A stretch of 64,000 nucleotides of DNA from Eubacteriales bacterium (GCA_030536555.1 JAUNPU010000004.1:62001-126000); one strand, 5' to 3'; shown: positions 1 through 8,081, counted from the first letter of the stretch. The notes: generated by a model not told the origin, from the sequence alone. Numbers and translations are program-made.

Positions 1-693
1 GCTTGCCATGGTGATGTCCTTGCCGAACTGACCCTCTGTAGCCGGAGCAACCATTGCCACGACCTTCTTGCCTGCATTGATCAGGTTGATAATATCTACC
101 ATGAAGGTCTTGGAGCCGATTGCACCGAACGGGCAGCTGTGGATGCAGGCACCGCACTGGATACACTTGGACTCATCGATCTCACAGATGCCGTACTCGT
201 CGTAGGTAATGGCATCCACCGGGCAGACCTTCTTACAGGGACGCTCTAAGTGAGCGATTGCATTGTACGGACATGCCTGTGCACACTTGCCGCACTCCTT
301 ACACTTGTTGGGATCAATGTATGCGTGATCGGTTCCCATGGTGATGGCGCCGAAATTACAGGAGTTCTGACATGCCTTTCCCATACACTTCCGGCAGTTG
401 TCGGTTACAATGTAGGAAGCGATCGGACACTCCTCGCAGGCTGCGCTGATTACGTGTACCACGTTGCGGGTATCCTTGCCGCTGGGGCACTTCCCCTCTG
501 CCAGGCGGACACGCTGCTTGATGATCTCGCGCTCCTTGTAAATACAGCAGCGGAACTGTGCCTGCGGTCCCGGGATCATCTGGTATGGAATGTTGTCTTC
601 CATCTCCTCCAACTTGCCTTCCCATGCCAGCTTTGCTACTTCATACAGCACATCATGCTTAATGCGTAAGATTGTTGCGTCATTTGTTACCAT
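1..693 (-). CDS. [FeFe] hydrogenase, group B-type, N-terminal part (partial)
   Basis: This is the first 231 codons of a larger protein; the rest lies beyond the left edge. The start is the ATG at 693, preceded by GAGGAAAAATC. The N-terminal region is Cys-rich and carries several CxxC-type clusters: CxxCxGKxCxxSC, then CKECGKCAQACP and CIQCGACIHSCP, typical of a 4Fe-4S relay. The end of the visible part (GKKVVAMVAPAT) is the beginning of the hydrogenase H-cluster domain. The arrangement fits the monomeric group B [FeFe] hydrogenases of clostridia, which exchange electrons with ferredoxin; the catalytic motifs are not in the window. It sits 73 bp downstream of the phosphatase gene and is probably co-transcribed with the sensory hydrogenase. 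Confidence 0.85.
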   Translation of the reverse strand, partial: MVTNDATILRIKHDVLYEVAKLAWEGKLEEMEDNIPYQMIPGPQAQFRCCIYKEREIIKQRVRLAEGKCPSGKDTRNVVHVISAACEECPIASYIVTDNCRKCMGKACQNSCNFGAITMGTDHAYIDPNKCKECGKCAQACPYNAIAHLERPCKKVCPVDAITYDEYGICEIDESKCIQCGACIHSCPFGAIGSKTFMVDIINLINAGKKVVAMVAPATEGQFGKDITMAS

Positions 694-766
694 GATTTTT
701 CCTCCTCATTTTTCAAACCAGTTGTATGTAAAATATTCTTCTACCAATCTCCATACCGCCGACAGT

Positions 767-1948
767 CTAATAGTAGGTGACTGTCACCGGTTTTCCCATA
801 TCCTCCACCACATGCTTCAGCTGCTCCACCAGATTCTGACGGATACCAAGGTCAAATGGCAGACCAGGGTTCTGATAGGCGCTGTTGATCGCCTTGCCCA
901 CATACAGATGCAGCTCTGTACAGTCCTCAATCAGCATCTTTGCCACCATGGACGCGCCGTTGGGCTTGTCCAGTTCCAGGAAGAAATCCTCGGAAACCGT
1001 CTCATTCTTCACATAGCGCCGCAGAAGCTGTACCACCCGGTTCAGGGTCAGCACGCCCTCCGTCACCAGCTCGATGCCGTCCATATAGGCAATCGGCGGG
1101 ATATCCGGGTCCACATAATCCATGGAGACATCCAGCCTGCGGTCCAGCACGCGGGACACGATGGTAGCGCTGGTTCCGCCGCAGACAATCCGCTTGGTGG
1201 TGTCTTCACCGGACATAAAGCTCCGTACCATCTCATCATCTCTGGTGGCATCCTGTGCAGGCCCTGTCATCAGGTGAACCGGCTTCGCGTTGATAATGCG
1301 CATGCACGCCACGGTAGTGTCATCACCGGGCCGATACTGGTAAAGCTCATCGCATGCCTGACAGATGGACGCCGCAAGGCGCATGGCTGACACGGTCAGC
1401 CCGTACTGCTTCACCGCATATCTGGCAATGTCATCCCAGAGCCAGCCGAAGTTCAGAAGCTGTCCCACTCCGGCATGGATGGTACCGTCGCTCATCAGGA
1501 TCAGCGCATCGCCCTTCTGTACCTTAAACCGGTACTCATTGATCTTCTTGCCTTCTACTTCCCGGATATTCTGCGGAATCGGCACCAGCCGTCCGCCCCG
1601 GATGAAAATACAGCTCGGATTGTCAAACTCCACCAGGTAGGCATCTCCGTTGTGAAATACCTGCAGGATACTGAAGGTCGCATAGGCCACCTGCCGCACC
1701 TGGCAGATGGGCAGCGTCTGCACGATCGTCTCCACACACTCCTCCAGCGTGGCACCATTTAAGAACATGGTACCCAGGATCTTGGAGGTCAGGGTCGCCA
1801 GAATGTTCGCCTTGACTCCGCTTCCCATACCGTCTGCCAGGATCATGATGTTGGAGTCCTGCGTCTGAAGAAGCTCCACCTTGTCTCCGCAGAGAATCTC
1901 ACTAAATTTATTCAGGCTTTTATATGCAACATCTACGGTAACTCCCAT
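767..1948 (-). CDS. PP2C/SpoIIE-family serine phosphatase linked to hydrogenase
   Basis: A 393-residue protein whose metal-binding motifs are of the SpoIIE/PP2C type: LADGMGSG near residue 40, LMSDGT near residue 150 and PGDDTT near residue 245. These proteins remove phosphate from Ser/Thr of partner proteins, often anti-anti-sigma factors. The family is known to lie beside putative sensory [FeFe] hydrogenases in clostridia. Here the ATG directly follows the stop of the hydrogenase-PAS gene, so the two are translationally coupled. The likely role, by inference, is an output module that converts the redox or H2 state of the sensor into dephosphorylation of an unknown target. No target or kinase gene is visible in this window. 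Confidence 0.88.
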   Translation of the reverse strand: MGVTVDVAYKSLNKFSEILCGDKVELLQTQDSNIMILADGMGSGVKANILATLTSKILGTMFLNGATLEECVETIVQTLPICQVRQVAYATFSILQVFHNGDAYLVEFDNPSCIFIRGGRLVPIPQNIREVEGKKINEYRFKVQKGDALILMSDGTIHAGVGQLLNFGWLWDDIARYAVKQYGLTVSAMRLAASICQACDELYQYRPGDDTTVACMRIINAKPVHLMTGPAQDATRDDEMVRSFMSGEDTTKRIVCGGTSATIVSRVLDRRLDVSMDYVDPDIPPIAYMDGIELVTEGVLTLNRVVQLLRRYVKNETVSEDFFLELDKPNGASMVAKMLIEDCTELHLYVGKAINSAYQNPGLPFDLGIRQNLVEQLKHVVEDMGKPVTVTYY

Positions 1949-3682
1949 TTACTTCCCTCCGTTTTCGCTGCCATCTTCCAACAGGGTCTTGCAAAGGGTG
2001 GTCAGGGTAGTCTTGGTCTCCGCAGTCGTCTCGCCGAGCAATCCCGCGATCTCCTGTGCAACCATCATCTGCTTATGGATGACTTTCTGCGCCAGATCGA
2101 TCGTATCCAGCTTCTTCTCGTAGTCCAGACGTGCCTGTTCTTCCTCTTTCGTAATGTCGATGAATGTAGCCAGGACCACATTCTCCCGCTCTATGTATAC
2201 AATATTCTGAAGTGTATCCAGCTTGAACTCCGGATAAGTCACCTTCTTGCCGTGAATATTCTGATGGGTATCGAATACCCACTGGAAATCCACCGGATCG
2301 ATAAATTCATACAGATACATCTGAAGCGCTTCGGCTCTGGTCTTGCCGAAATACTTCTCGCCCACAGCGGAATACTCCATGATCTTCATGTTCTCATCCA
2401 CGATCAGCACCACATTGGGTGAGGTCTCCATCACCAGGTTGGCAAAGGACTGGGACTTCTCATACATGAACGGAATACACATGTTAAGCTCCGCCTTCTT
2501 CTGGTATACGGCAATGGCCTTCTCCCGGCAGGTCGGATATCCGCAGGCACCGCAGTTCAGCTCGTCCTCCGGCTTGTTCTTGCCGGTCATGGCCAGAATA
2601 TGCTGAATCTCCTCCTCCGTCGGAACCGGGTCCTTCGGGGAACGATCCATAAATACCTTCCGCAGGGATACTGCTTCTAACACCGGAGCTGTCTCTTCCT
2701 CCGCCACCGGCTCCCGCTCGATGGTCTCCTCCATATCCAGCTTCACCTTAAAGCGGGAAATGGATCTGTCACTTACGGTCGGTCCCTTGATGCAGCCGCC
2801 GGAACACATATTCATCTCGATAAAGCAGCCGCTGATCTCGCCGCGGACCATACTCTCGCACAGGTCTATGCAGTTAGTCTCGCCATGCACATAGAACTTC
2901 CGGTAGGAATCCACCTTCTTCTCTGTAGCCAGCACAGAATTGACCACACCGTTGGTCACCGGATACAGCCGGTTGACCTTCGGGTCCATCCGCTTAAAGG
3001 GCTGGTCCTCACAGTCCTCGATAGCAATATCCTCCTCCGTCAGCCACCGGTTGATATCGTTGAAATTCAGCACCGCATCGATGTAACCGGAATGGCGGAC
3101 ATCCTGTGCCTCCTTCTTCTTCGCGATACACGGTCCCAGAAATACGACCTTGACATCCGTACCCAGCTGCTGCTTGATCATCATGCCGTGGGCAATCATG
3201 GGAGATACCACCGGCGCCAGATAGGGAACCAGCTGCGGATAATACTTCTCAATCAGGTCGCTGGCACTGGGACAGCAGGTGGTGATGATATTCTCCATGG
3301 TGCCCTCCTCCAGCAGCTTCGTATACTCAACCGTCACCAGAGCTGCACCTTCCGCAGTCTCCCGCACATCCTCAAAGCCCAGCTGCAAAAGTGCAGCCCG
3401 AACCTGTCCGATGGTGTGATACTTCAACAGTCCCATATAGGACGGAGCAATCGACAGGATCACCCGCTCCCCCGCCGCTATCATATGCTTCACAATGCTC
3501 AAATCGCTGACCAGGGTCTTCGCCGACTGGGGACAGATCTGCAGGCAGCGCCCGCACAGAATACAGTTGTCCGGCATAATCTCCGCCCGGCCGTCCTTTA
3601 CCATAATCGCTTTAACCTCGCAATACCGCACACACTTATAGCAGTGGCGGCACTTGGTTGCCTTAAAGTCGATAATCGCCAT
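1949..3682 (-). CDS. PAS-containing sensory [FeFe] hydrogenase (HydS-like)
   Basis: 577 residues. Domain order: two 4Fe-4S clusters (CRHCYKCVRYC, CILCGRCLQICP) in the first 60 residues; a hydrogenase large-subunit domain at about 80-330 with H-cluster motifs TTCCPS, PCIAKKKE and EMNMCSGGC, so all four expected cysteines remain; an Fe-S domain (CGACGYPTCREKA) near residue 375; then a PAS domain and a short coiled-coil tail. This architecture matches the putatively sensory [FeFe] hydrogenases, which are thought to sense H2 or redox state rather than to turn over at high rate. It lies between the [2Fe-2S] protein (2-bp gap) and the PP2C phosphatase (directly abutting). Sensing is inferred from architecture. 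Confidence 0.88.
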   Translation of the reverse strand: MAIIDFKATKCRHCYKCVRYCEVKAIMVKDGRAEIMPDNCILCGRCLQICPQSAKTLVSDLSIVKHMIAAGERVILSIAPSYMGLLKYHTIGQVRAALLQLGFEDVRETAEGAALVTVEYTKLLEEGTMENIITTCCPSASDLIEKYYPQLVPYLAPVVSPMIAHGMMIKQQLGTDVKVVFLGPCIAKKKEAQDVRHSGYIDAVLNFNDINRWLTEEDIAIEDCEDQPFKRMDPKVNRLYPVTNGVVNSVLATEKKVDSYRKFYVHGETNCIDLCESMVRGEISGCFIEMNMCSGGCIKGPTVSDRSISRFKVKLDMEETIEREPVAEEETAPVLEAVSLRKVFMDRSPKDPVPTEEEIQHILAMTGKNKPEDELNCGACGYPTCREKAIAVYQKKAELNMCIPFMYEKSQSFANLVMETSPNVVLIVDENMKIMEYSAVGEKYFGKTRAEALQMYLYEFIDPVDFQWVFDTHQNIHGKKVTYPEFKLDTLQNIVYIERENVVLATFIDITKEEEQARLDYEKKLDTIDLAQKVIHKQMMVAQEIAGLLGETTAETKTTLTTLCKTLLEDGSENGGK

Positions 3683-3684
3683 AC

Positions 3685-3924
3685 TTATAATCTCCCAAGG
3701 ATCTCCTTATCAAAGAACTCTCTGGTGTCTTCCGGTTTCAGTGAATGCAAAGTTCCGTCAACAGTTACACATACTCCGTTTACACAGTTGCCGCTGCAGA
3801 ATGCACCGTTCAAATCAACCTTGTCCTCAACATGATGCTCCTTCACCAGCTCCTGCATCTGCTGGATGATCTCTCTGGATCCTTTCAGATGACATGCACT
3901 TCCGATACAAATCGTAACTCTCAT
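3685..3924 (-). CDS. Thioredoxin-like [2Fe-2S] ferredoxin
   Basis: A 79-residue thioredoxin-fold [2Fe-2S] protein related to the NuoE/HymA C-terminal domain. Four cysteines occur in the expected pairs: CIGSACHLKG near the N terminus and CSGNCVNGVC near residues 45-54. An upstream in-frame ATG at 3939 is part of the Shine-Dalgarno sequence (ATGGAGGG); the ATG at 3924, seven bases after GGAGGG, is the better start. It is the first gene of the hydrogenase operon and probably passes electrons to or from the sensory hydrogenase next to it. The electron partner is inferred from position only. Confidence 0.85.
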   Translation of the reverse strand: MRVTICIGSACHLKGSREIIQQMQELVKEHHVEDKVDLNGAFCSGNCVNGVCVTVDGTLHSLKPEDTREFFDKEILGRL

Positions 3925-3986
3925 AGAATTTCCCTCCATTATATATGAATATCTGCGTTGCTTGTTTTCAAGGCTTACTTGCTTTA

Positions 3987-4015
3987 ATTATCTCATATTG
4001 ACATATTTTTATCAA
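3987..4015 (-). promoter_or_regulatory. Sigma-A type promoter of the hydrogenase operon
   Basis: On the minus strand TTGATA (4010-4015) and GATAAT (3987-3992) are separated by 17 bp. The start site would lie about 55 bp upstream of the [2Fe-2S] gene. No other candidate of similar quality precedes the operon. Confidence 0.55.
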
Positions 4016-4085
4016 TTCTTTTTTTTGTAAATTTTCATGTTTTTTACCGGATACAACCGACAAATCTCTACAATTTTCATTTTCA

Positions 4086-4115
4086 TTGCCACAGTTGGAT
4101 TTCCTATGGTATAAT
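4086..4115 (+). promoter_or_regulatory. Promoter of the solute-binding protein/ABC operon
   Basis: TTGCCA (4086-4091) and a perfect TATAAT (4110-4115) with an 18-bp spacer. The predicted start, around 4121, falls exactly at the base of the large inverted repeat of the leader described next. Confidence 0.65.
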
Positions 4116-4119
4116 AAGG

Positions 4120-4230
4120 CTGTTCGTGCTAAACCGGAAGACCCGGTCATCCCCATGATGACCCCTGATGGTAAAGACGTTGAATTACAATCTATATTCT
4201 CCCTCCTGCCTGGAGTCTCCACACGAACAG
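4120..4230 (+). ncRNA. Structured 5' leader, candidate riboswitch-like element
   Basis: The 5' UTR of the ABC operon begins and ends with a 9-bp inverted repeat: CTGTTCGTG at 4120-4128 pairs with CACGAACAG at 4222-4230, with the start codon 18 nt downstream. Inside are a short hairpin ACCGG-AAGAC-CCGGT and a hairpin TGGAG-T-CTCCA just before the closing strand. A closed multi-helix domain beginning at the transcription start and ending just before the ribosome-binding site is the layout of an aptamer. I do not recognise the consensus of TPP, cobalamin, guanidine, THF or other common classes. Ligand and function are unknown. Confidence 0.5.
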
Positions 4231-4247
4231 AAAGCGAGGACATTATT

Positions 4248-5414
4248 ATGAAGAAAACCATTCCATTTCTGCTGGCACTGGCGATGACCGCCGCGCTGAC
4301 CGGATGCTCCGGCAGCAAATCTGCCGACACCACCACCGCTGCAGCCGCTGAAACCATAACCGCTGCCGCTGAGAGCGCTGATAAAGCTGCGGACGCCGAC
4401 ACCAAGACGGAAGGCGACGCCGAAGCTGCTGAATCCAAGGCTGATGGCGAAACCGAAGCTGCCGAATCCAAGGCTGATGGCGAAACCGAAGCTGCCGCTG
4501 ACGGACAGGCTGCGGACCAGACATCTGTGCGCGTTGGCTCCTTAAAGGGACCGACCTCCATGGGACTGGTTCATCTGATGGATGAGGCTTCCGCAGGCAA
4601 TGCTGCCAATGCCTATGAGTTCACCATGGTGACAGCTGCGGACGAGCTGCTTGGCAAGGTTGTATCCGGGGATCTGGATATCGCACTGGTTCCTGCCAAC
4701 GTAGCCAGCGTTCTGTACAACAAGACCAAGGGCGGCATTTCCGTCATCGATATCAACACCCTGGGCGTGCTGGATATCGTCGCATCGGATGATTCCATTA
4801 CTTCCATTGCCGATCTGAAGGGCAAAACCGTATACATGACCGGCAAGGGCACCACCCCGGATTATGTGTTCCACTACCTGCTGACTGCCAACGGTCTCAC
4901 CGAAAATGACGTAACCATCGAGTTCAAGTCCGAGCCGACCGAGGTTGCCGCTGTGCTGAAGGAACAGCCGGATGCCATCGGACTGCTGCCGCAGCCATTT
5001 GTCACCGCTGCCTGCGCTCAGAATGAGGCGCTGAAGATCGTGCTGGACTTAACCAATGAGTGGCAGGCGGTTCAGGGAGAGAGCGGAAGCCAGATGGTAA
5101 CCGGCGTCACCGTTGCCCGCAATGAGTTCCTTAAGAGCAGTCCGGACGCCGTGAAGCTGTTTTTACAGGAGCATGCCGCATCCGCAGAATACACCGAGAC
5201 CAACCCGGACGAGACCGCAGAGCTGATCGCTGCCAAAGAGATCGTGGCAAAGGCACCGATTGCCAAGAAAGCACTGCCCTACTGCAACATTACCTGTCTG
5301 ACCGGCGAGGACATGAAAGCTGCCTTAAGCGGCTATTTACAGGTTCTGTTTGACCAGAATCCTGCCTCTGTAGGCGGCAGACTGCCGGAGGACGGCTTCT
5401 ACTACATGCCTTAA
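4248..5414 (+). CDS. ABC transporter substrate-binding lipoprotein (NitT/TauT type)
   Basis: 388 residues from the ATG at 4248, which follows GCGAGGA at good spacing; an upstream in-frame ATG at 4086 lies in the promoter and is rejected. Residues 1-19 are a signal peptide with lipobox LTGC (Cys20). A long Ala/Glu/Asp/Lys-rich tether follows, containing two exact copies of ESKADGETEAA, and then a periplasmic-binding fold of the NMT1/SsuA class. That class delivers sulfonates, nitrate, bicarbonate or thiamine-precursor pyrimidines to ABC importers; the substrate cannot be read from the sequence. It is followed 45 bp later by a fused permease-ATPase and preceded by a structured leader RNA. Confidence 0.85.
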   Translation: MKKTIPFLLALAMTAALTGCSGSKSADTTTAAAAETITAAAESADKAADADTKTEGDAEAAESKADGETEAAESKADGETEAAADGQAADQTSVRVGSLKGPTSMGLVHLMDEASAGNAANAYEFTMVTAADELLGKVVSGDLDIALVPANVASVLYNKTKGGISVIDINTLGVLDIVASDDSITSIADLKGKTVYMTGKGTTPDYVFHYLLTANGLTENDVTIEFKSEPTEVAAVLKEQPDAIGLLPQPFVTAACAQNEALKIVLDLTNEWQAVQGESGSQMVTGVTVARNEFLKSSPDAVKLFLQEHAASAEYTETNPDETAELIAAKEIVAKAPIAKKALPYCNITCLTGEDMKAALSGYLQVLFDQNPASVGGRLPEDGFYYMP

Positions 5415-5459
5415 TGAGTTTCGCGCATAACCATATTTTCACAGCAAAAGGAGCTGACT

Positions 5460-6914
5460 ATGAAACACCGGATTCCAACACGCAGACTTCTGATCATCCT
5501 GTTCTGGATTGCCGTCTGGCAGACCGTCTCGATGATCATTCAGAACGATATCATTTTCGTGGGACCGGCGGACGTAGTCCGCTCCTTCTTTCTGCTCCTG
5601 CCGTCCCCGGAATTCTGGCTGTCCATCGGGCGGTCCTTTGCCCGGATCAGCATCGGATTCGCCTGCGCATTTGCCTGCGGCATTCTCGCAGGCAGTCTGG
5701 CTTTCCGCTTCCGGCTGCTGGGTGAATTGCTGGACCCGGTCATGATGCTCATCAAATCCATTCCGGTGGCGTCCTTTGTCATTCTGGCGCTGATCTGGAT
5801 CGGCTCAGACAATCTTGCCGTATTCATCTCATTTCTGGTGGTATTCCCGATTCTCTACGTCAATACCATCTCCGGGCTGCAGAGTACGGACAGGAAGCTG
5901 CTCGAGATGGCTTCCGTATTTTCCGTGGGACTGCCGGGGCGGATCCGCCATATCTACCTGCCTGCGCTGCTGCCCTATCTGACCAGCGGTTGCAAAGTGG
6001 CGTTGGGCATGAGCTGGAAGTCCGGCATCGCGGCGGAGGTCATCGGCGTTCCCGCCCATACCATCGGCGAGAACCTGTATATGTCCAAGATCTATCTGGC
6101 GACATCGGATCTGTTCGCCTGGACCATCGTGATCATTCTCGTCAGCGCCCTGTTTGAAAAGCTGTTTCTGGAACTGATCGTCCGGCTTGCCGGACGGGTA
6201 CAGCACGGCTTCCCGGTGTCCTCATCAACGGTACCGGCACTCGGCGAACCGACAGCATCCATGCCCGGCAAACTGACAGCACCCATGCCCGGCGAACCGA
6301 TGGCACCGGCGTCTGCCGCCCCCTTCCGACTGGTTCTCCGTGATCTTGCCAAGTCTTACGGCAGCCTGCACATCTGGCAGAATCTGGACGCAGACTTTAT
6401 GTCCGGCCGCATCTACTGTCTGATGGGAACCTCCGGAAGCGGCAAGACCACACTGTTTCGCATCCTGCTTGGACTGGAGCAGGCAGATGCGGGAAATATC
6501 TCCGTGTTTCCTGATTCCTCTGCCCCTGCCAGAGATCTGGTGGCTGTGTTTCAGGAAAACCGGCTCTGCGAGTCCTTCTCGCCTCTTGACAATGTGCTGC
6601 TGACCACCGGCAGATCCTGCAGCCGCAGCCAGATATACCGCGAGCTGTGCCGCCTGCTGCCGGAAGAGTCCGTCACCCGCCCGGTCAGCACCCTGAGCGG
6701 CGGTATGAAGCGGCGCGTCTCCATCGCCCGCGCCGTCCTGACACCGACCCGGGGCATTCTCATGGATGAGCCCTTCACCGGGCTGGACGAGGACACCAAG
6801 AAGCTGGTCATTTCCTATATAAAGGAAAAGACCGCCGGAAAGCTGCTGCTGATCTCGACCCATCAGGAGGAAGATGTGGTCCTGCTCGGCGGAGAACTGC
6901 TGCGATTATTTTAA
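5460..6914 (+). CDS. ABC transporter permease-ATPase fusion (SsuC-SsuB type)
   Basis: 484 residues, start ATG after AAGGAGCTGACT. Residues 1-250 are a BPD-type permease with several membrane spans and an EAA-like loop at about 149-174 (EMASVFSVGLPGRIRHIYLP). Residues 250-290 are a Pro/Ala-rich linker with imperfect repeats of the form MPGxPxAP. Residues 290-484 are a compact ATPase: Walker A GTSGSGKTT at 323-331, Q-loop Gln365, signature LSGGM at 412-416, Walker B ILMDEP at 433-438 and H-loop His468. Importers of this family normally encode permease and ATPase separately, so the single-chain arrangement is unusual. It would dimerise to give a complete importer served by the upstream lipoprotein. 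No frameshift is apparent; the reading frame is continuous. Confidence 0.88.
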   Translation: MKHRIPTRRLLIILFWIAVWQTVSMIIQNDIIFVGPADVVRSFFLLLPSPEFWLSIGRSFARISIGFACAFACGILAGSLAFRFRLLGELLDPVMMLIKSIPVASFVILALIWIGSDNLAVFISFLVVFPILYVNTISGLQSTDRKLLEMASVFSVGLPGRIRHIYLPALLPYLTSGCKVALGMSWKSGIAAEVIGVPAHTIGENLYMSKIYLATSDLFAWTIVIILVSALFEKLFLELIVRLAGRVQHGFPVSSSTVPALGEPTASMPGKLTAPMPGEPMAPASAAPFRLVLRDLAKSYGSLHIWQNLDADFMSGRIYCLMGTSGSGKTTLFRILLGLEQADAGNISVFPDSSAPARDLVAVFQENRLCESFSPLDNVLLTTGRSCSRSQIYRELCRLLPEESVTRPVSTLSGGMKRRVSIARAVLTPTRGILMDEPFTGLDEDTKKLVISYIKEKTAGKLLLISTHQEEDVVLLGGELLRLF

Positions 6915-6949
6915 TTGTACGAATTTTTAAAACTTTTTTGATTTTTCCC

Positions 6950-6978
6950 TTGACTTTCGTCGAACTCCGTGATAGTAT
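6950..6978 (+). promoter_or_regulatory. Promoter of first tRNA-Pro/tRNA-Glu unit
   Basis: TTGACT (6950-6955), 17-bp spacer, TAGTAT (6973-6978), ending 14 bp before the tRNA-Pro gene. Confidence 0.6.
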
Positions 6979-6992
6979 ATAGGAGTTCGCTT

Positions 6993-7066
6993 CGAGGCGT
7001 GGCTCAGTTTGGTAGAGCGCTGCGTTCGGGACGCAGAGGTCGCAAGTTCGAATCTTGTCGCCTCGA
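6993..7066 (+). tRNA. tRNA-Pro(CGG), copy 1
   Basis: Acceptor CGAGGCG pairs with CGCCTCG, the anticodon arm is CTGCG-TTCGGGA-CGCAG with anticodon CGG, and the T arm contains GTTCGAATC. The 3' CCA is not encoded. Confidence 0.95.
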
Positions 7067-7070
7067 TTCA

Positions 7071-7142
7071 GGCCTCATGGTCAAGCGGTCAAGACGACGC
7101 CCTCTCACGGCGTAAACCCGGGTTCGATTCCCGGTGAGGTCA
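7071..7142 (+). tRNA. tRNA-Glu(CTC), copy 1
   Basis: Acceptor GGCCTCA/TGAGGTC; anticodon arm ACGCC-CTCTCAC-GGCGT, anticodon CTC; T arm CCGGGTTCGATTCCCGG. It lies four bases after tRNA-Pro, so the two are co-transcribed. Confidence 0.95.
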
Positions 7143-7146
7143 TGGG

Positions 7147-7176
7147 AGCTGTAGATTTTCTACAGCTTCTTTTTTG
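7147..7176 (+). terminator. Terminator of first tRNA unit
   Basis: Stem GCTGTAG/CTACAGC (7148-7154, 7160-7166) followed by a T-rich run. Confidence 0.85.
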
Positions 7177-7229
7177 TTTTTGGGATTTTGTGGCTCTTGG
7201 TATTTTTCTGATTTTTTTGCGATTTTCTA

Positions 7230-7258
7230 TTGACATTTGTCGAATCGCGTGGTAATAT
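7230..7258 (+). promoter_or_regulatory. Promoter of second tRNA-Pro/tRNA-Glu unit
   Basis: Consensus TTGACA (7230-7235), 17-bp spacer, TAATAT (7253-7258). It is closer to consensus than the promoter of copy 1. Confidence 0.7.
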
Positions 7259-7272
7259 ATAGTAGTTCGCTT

Positions 7273-7346
7273 CGAGGCGTGGCTCAGTTTGGTAGAGCGC
7301 TGCGTTCGGGACGCAGAGGTCGCAAGTTCGAATCTTGTCGCCTCGA
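7273..7346 (+). tRNA. tRNA-Pro(CGG), copy 2
   Basis: Identical to the copy at 6993-7066. Confidence 0.95.
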
Positions 7347-7350
7347 TTCA

Positions 7351-7422
7351 GGCCTCATGGTCAAGCGGTCAAGACGACGCCCTCTCACGGCGTAAACCCG
7401 GGTTCGATTCCCGGTGAGGTCA
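7351..7422 (+). tRNA. tRNA-Glu(CTC), copy 2
   Basis: Identical to the copy at 7071-7142. Confidence 0.95.
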
Positions 7423-7426
7423 TGGA

Positions 7427-7458
7427 AGCTGTAGATTTTCTACAGCTTCTTTTTTTAT
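7427..7458 (+). terminator. Terminator of second tRNA unit
   Basis: Same GCTGTAG/CTACAGC stem (7428-7434, 7440-7446) followed by TTCTTTTTTT. Confidence 0.85.
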
Positions 7459-7490
7459 TTCATATACACTCCGGCACCTCTCCCAAATAC

Positions 7491-7537
7491 AAAAAGAAAG
7501 AGCCTGATCTCCTGTAAAACAAAAGATTCAAGCTCTT
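7491..7537 (-). terminator. Terminator of the six-tRNA minus-strand operon
   Basis: On the minus strand GAGCTTGA pairs with TCAGGCTC (one G-U pair) and is followed by TTTCTTTTT. It lies between the convergent tRNA units. Confidence 0.7.
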
Positions 7538-7546
7538 CCTTATAAC

Positions 7547-7618
7547 CAGGGCTAGTTGGATTCGAACCAACGAATGCAGGAGTCAAAGTCCTGTGCCTTA
7601 CCGCTTGGCGATAGCCCT
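7547..7618 (-). tRNA. tRNA-Gln(TTG)
   Basis: Acceptor AGGGCTA/TAGCCCT; anticodon arm CAGGA-CTTTGAC-TCCTG, anticodon TTG; T-loop GGTTCGAATCC. Last gene of the six-tRNA operon. Confidence 0.93.
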
Positions 7619-7640
7619 ATATTCAATTATGACTGATGAC

Positions 7641-7719
7641 TGCGGGCGACAGGACTTGAACCTGCACGGTTACCCGCCAGCTCCTAAGGCTGGTGCGTCT
7701 GCCATTCCGCCACGCCCGC
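7641..7719 (-). tRNA. tRNA-Leu(TAG)
   Basis: Acceptor GCGGGCG/CGCCCGC; anticodon arm CCAGC-CTTAGGA-GCTGG, anticodon TAG; variable arm CGGGTAACCG; T arm GCAGGTTCAAGTCCTGT. At 79 nt the variable arm is short for a leucine tRNA. Confidence 0.93.
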
Positions 7720-7778
7720 ATACCCCTGCCTCTGCATGACTCAGGGTAAAAAAAAATCCCGTCAGGGAATTTTTCAAG

Positions 7779-7853
7779 GGTGGATAGAGGGATTCGAACC
7801 CTCGGCCTCCAGAGCCACAATCTGGCGCGCTAACCAGCTGCGCTATACCCACC
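7779..7853 (-). tRNA. tRNA-His(GTG)
   Basis: Acceptor GTGGGTA/TATCCAC with the extra 5' G opposite C characteristic of tRNA-His; anticodon arm CCAGA-TTGTGGC-TCTGG, anticodon GTG. Confidence 0.95.
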
Positions 7854-7895
7854 ATACTTCTTCAATTGTCATATCACAATACCTGCGATATGCAA

Positions 7896-7969
<74 letters not shown>

Positions 7970-8081
7970 ACGGTTGAACGTTCTGTTCTTCCGACGCCGC
8001 TTTGTCAGCGACGCATTATATAGTACCATATCTTTTTCAAAAAAGCAAGCACTTTTTGCTGAATTTTGAAATTTCTATGGA

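Larger units (their letters stand above)
6950..7458 (+). repeat. Tandem duplication of a tRNA-Pro/tRNA-Glu transcription unit
   Basis: Two units lie exactly 280 bp apart. Each has a promoter, tRNA-Pro(CGG), tRNA-Glu(CTC) and the same intrinsic terminator. The tRNAs, their 4-nt spacer and the terminator stems are identical, whereas promoter and post-terminator sequences have diverged (TTGACT/TAGTAT against TTGACA/TAATAT). Confidence 0.9.

Noticed and set aside
7055..7255. ORFs across the tRNA genes
   Set aside because: They are translations of tRNA sequence and terminators.
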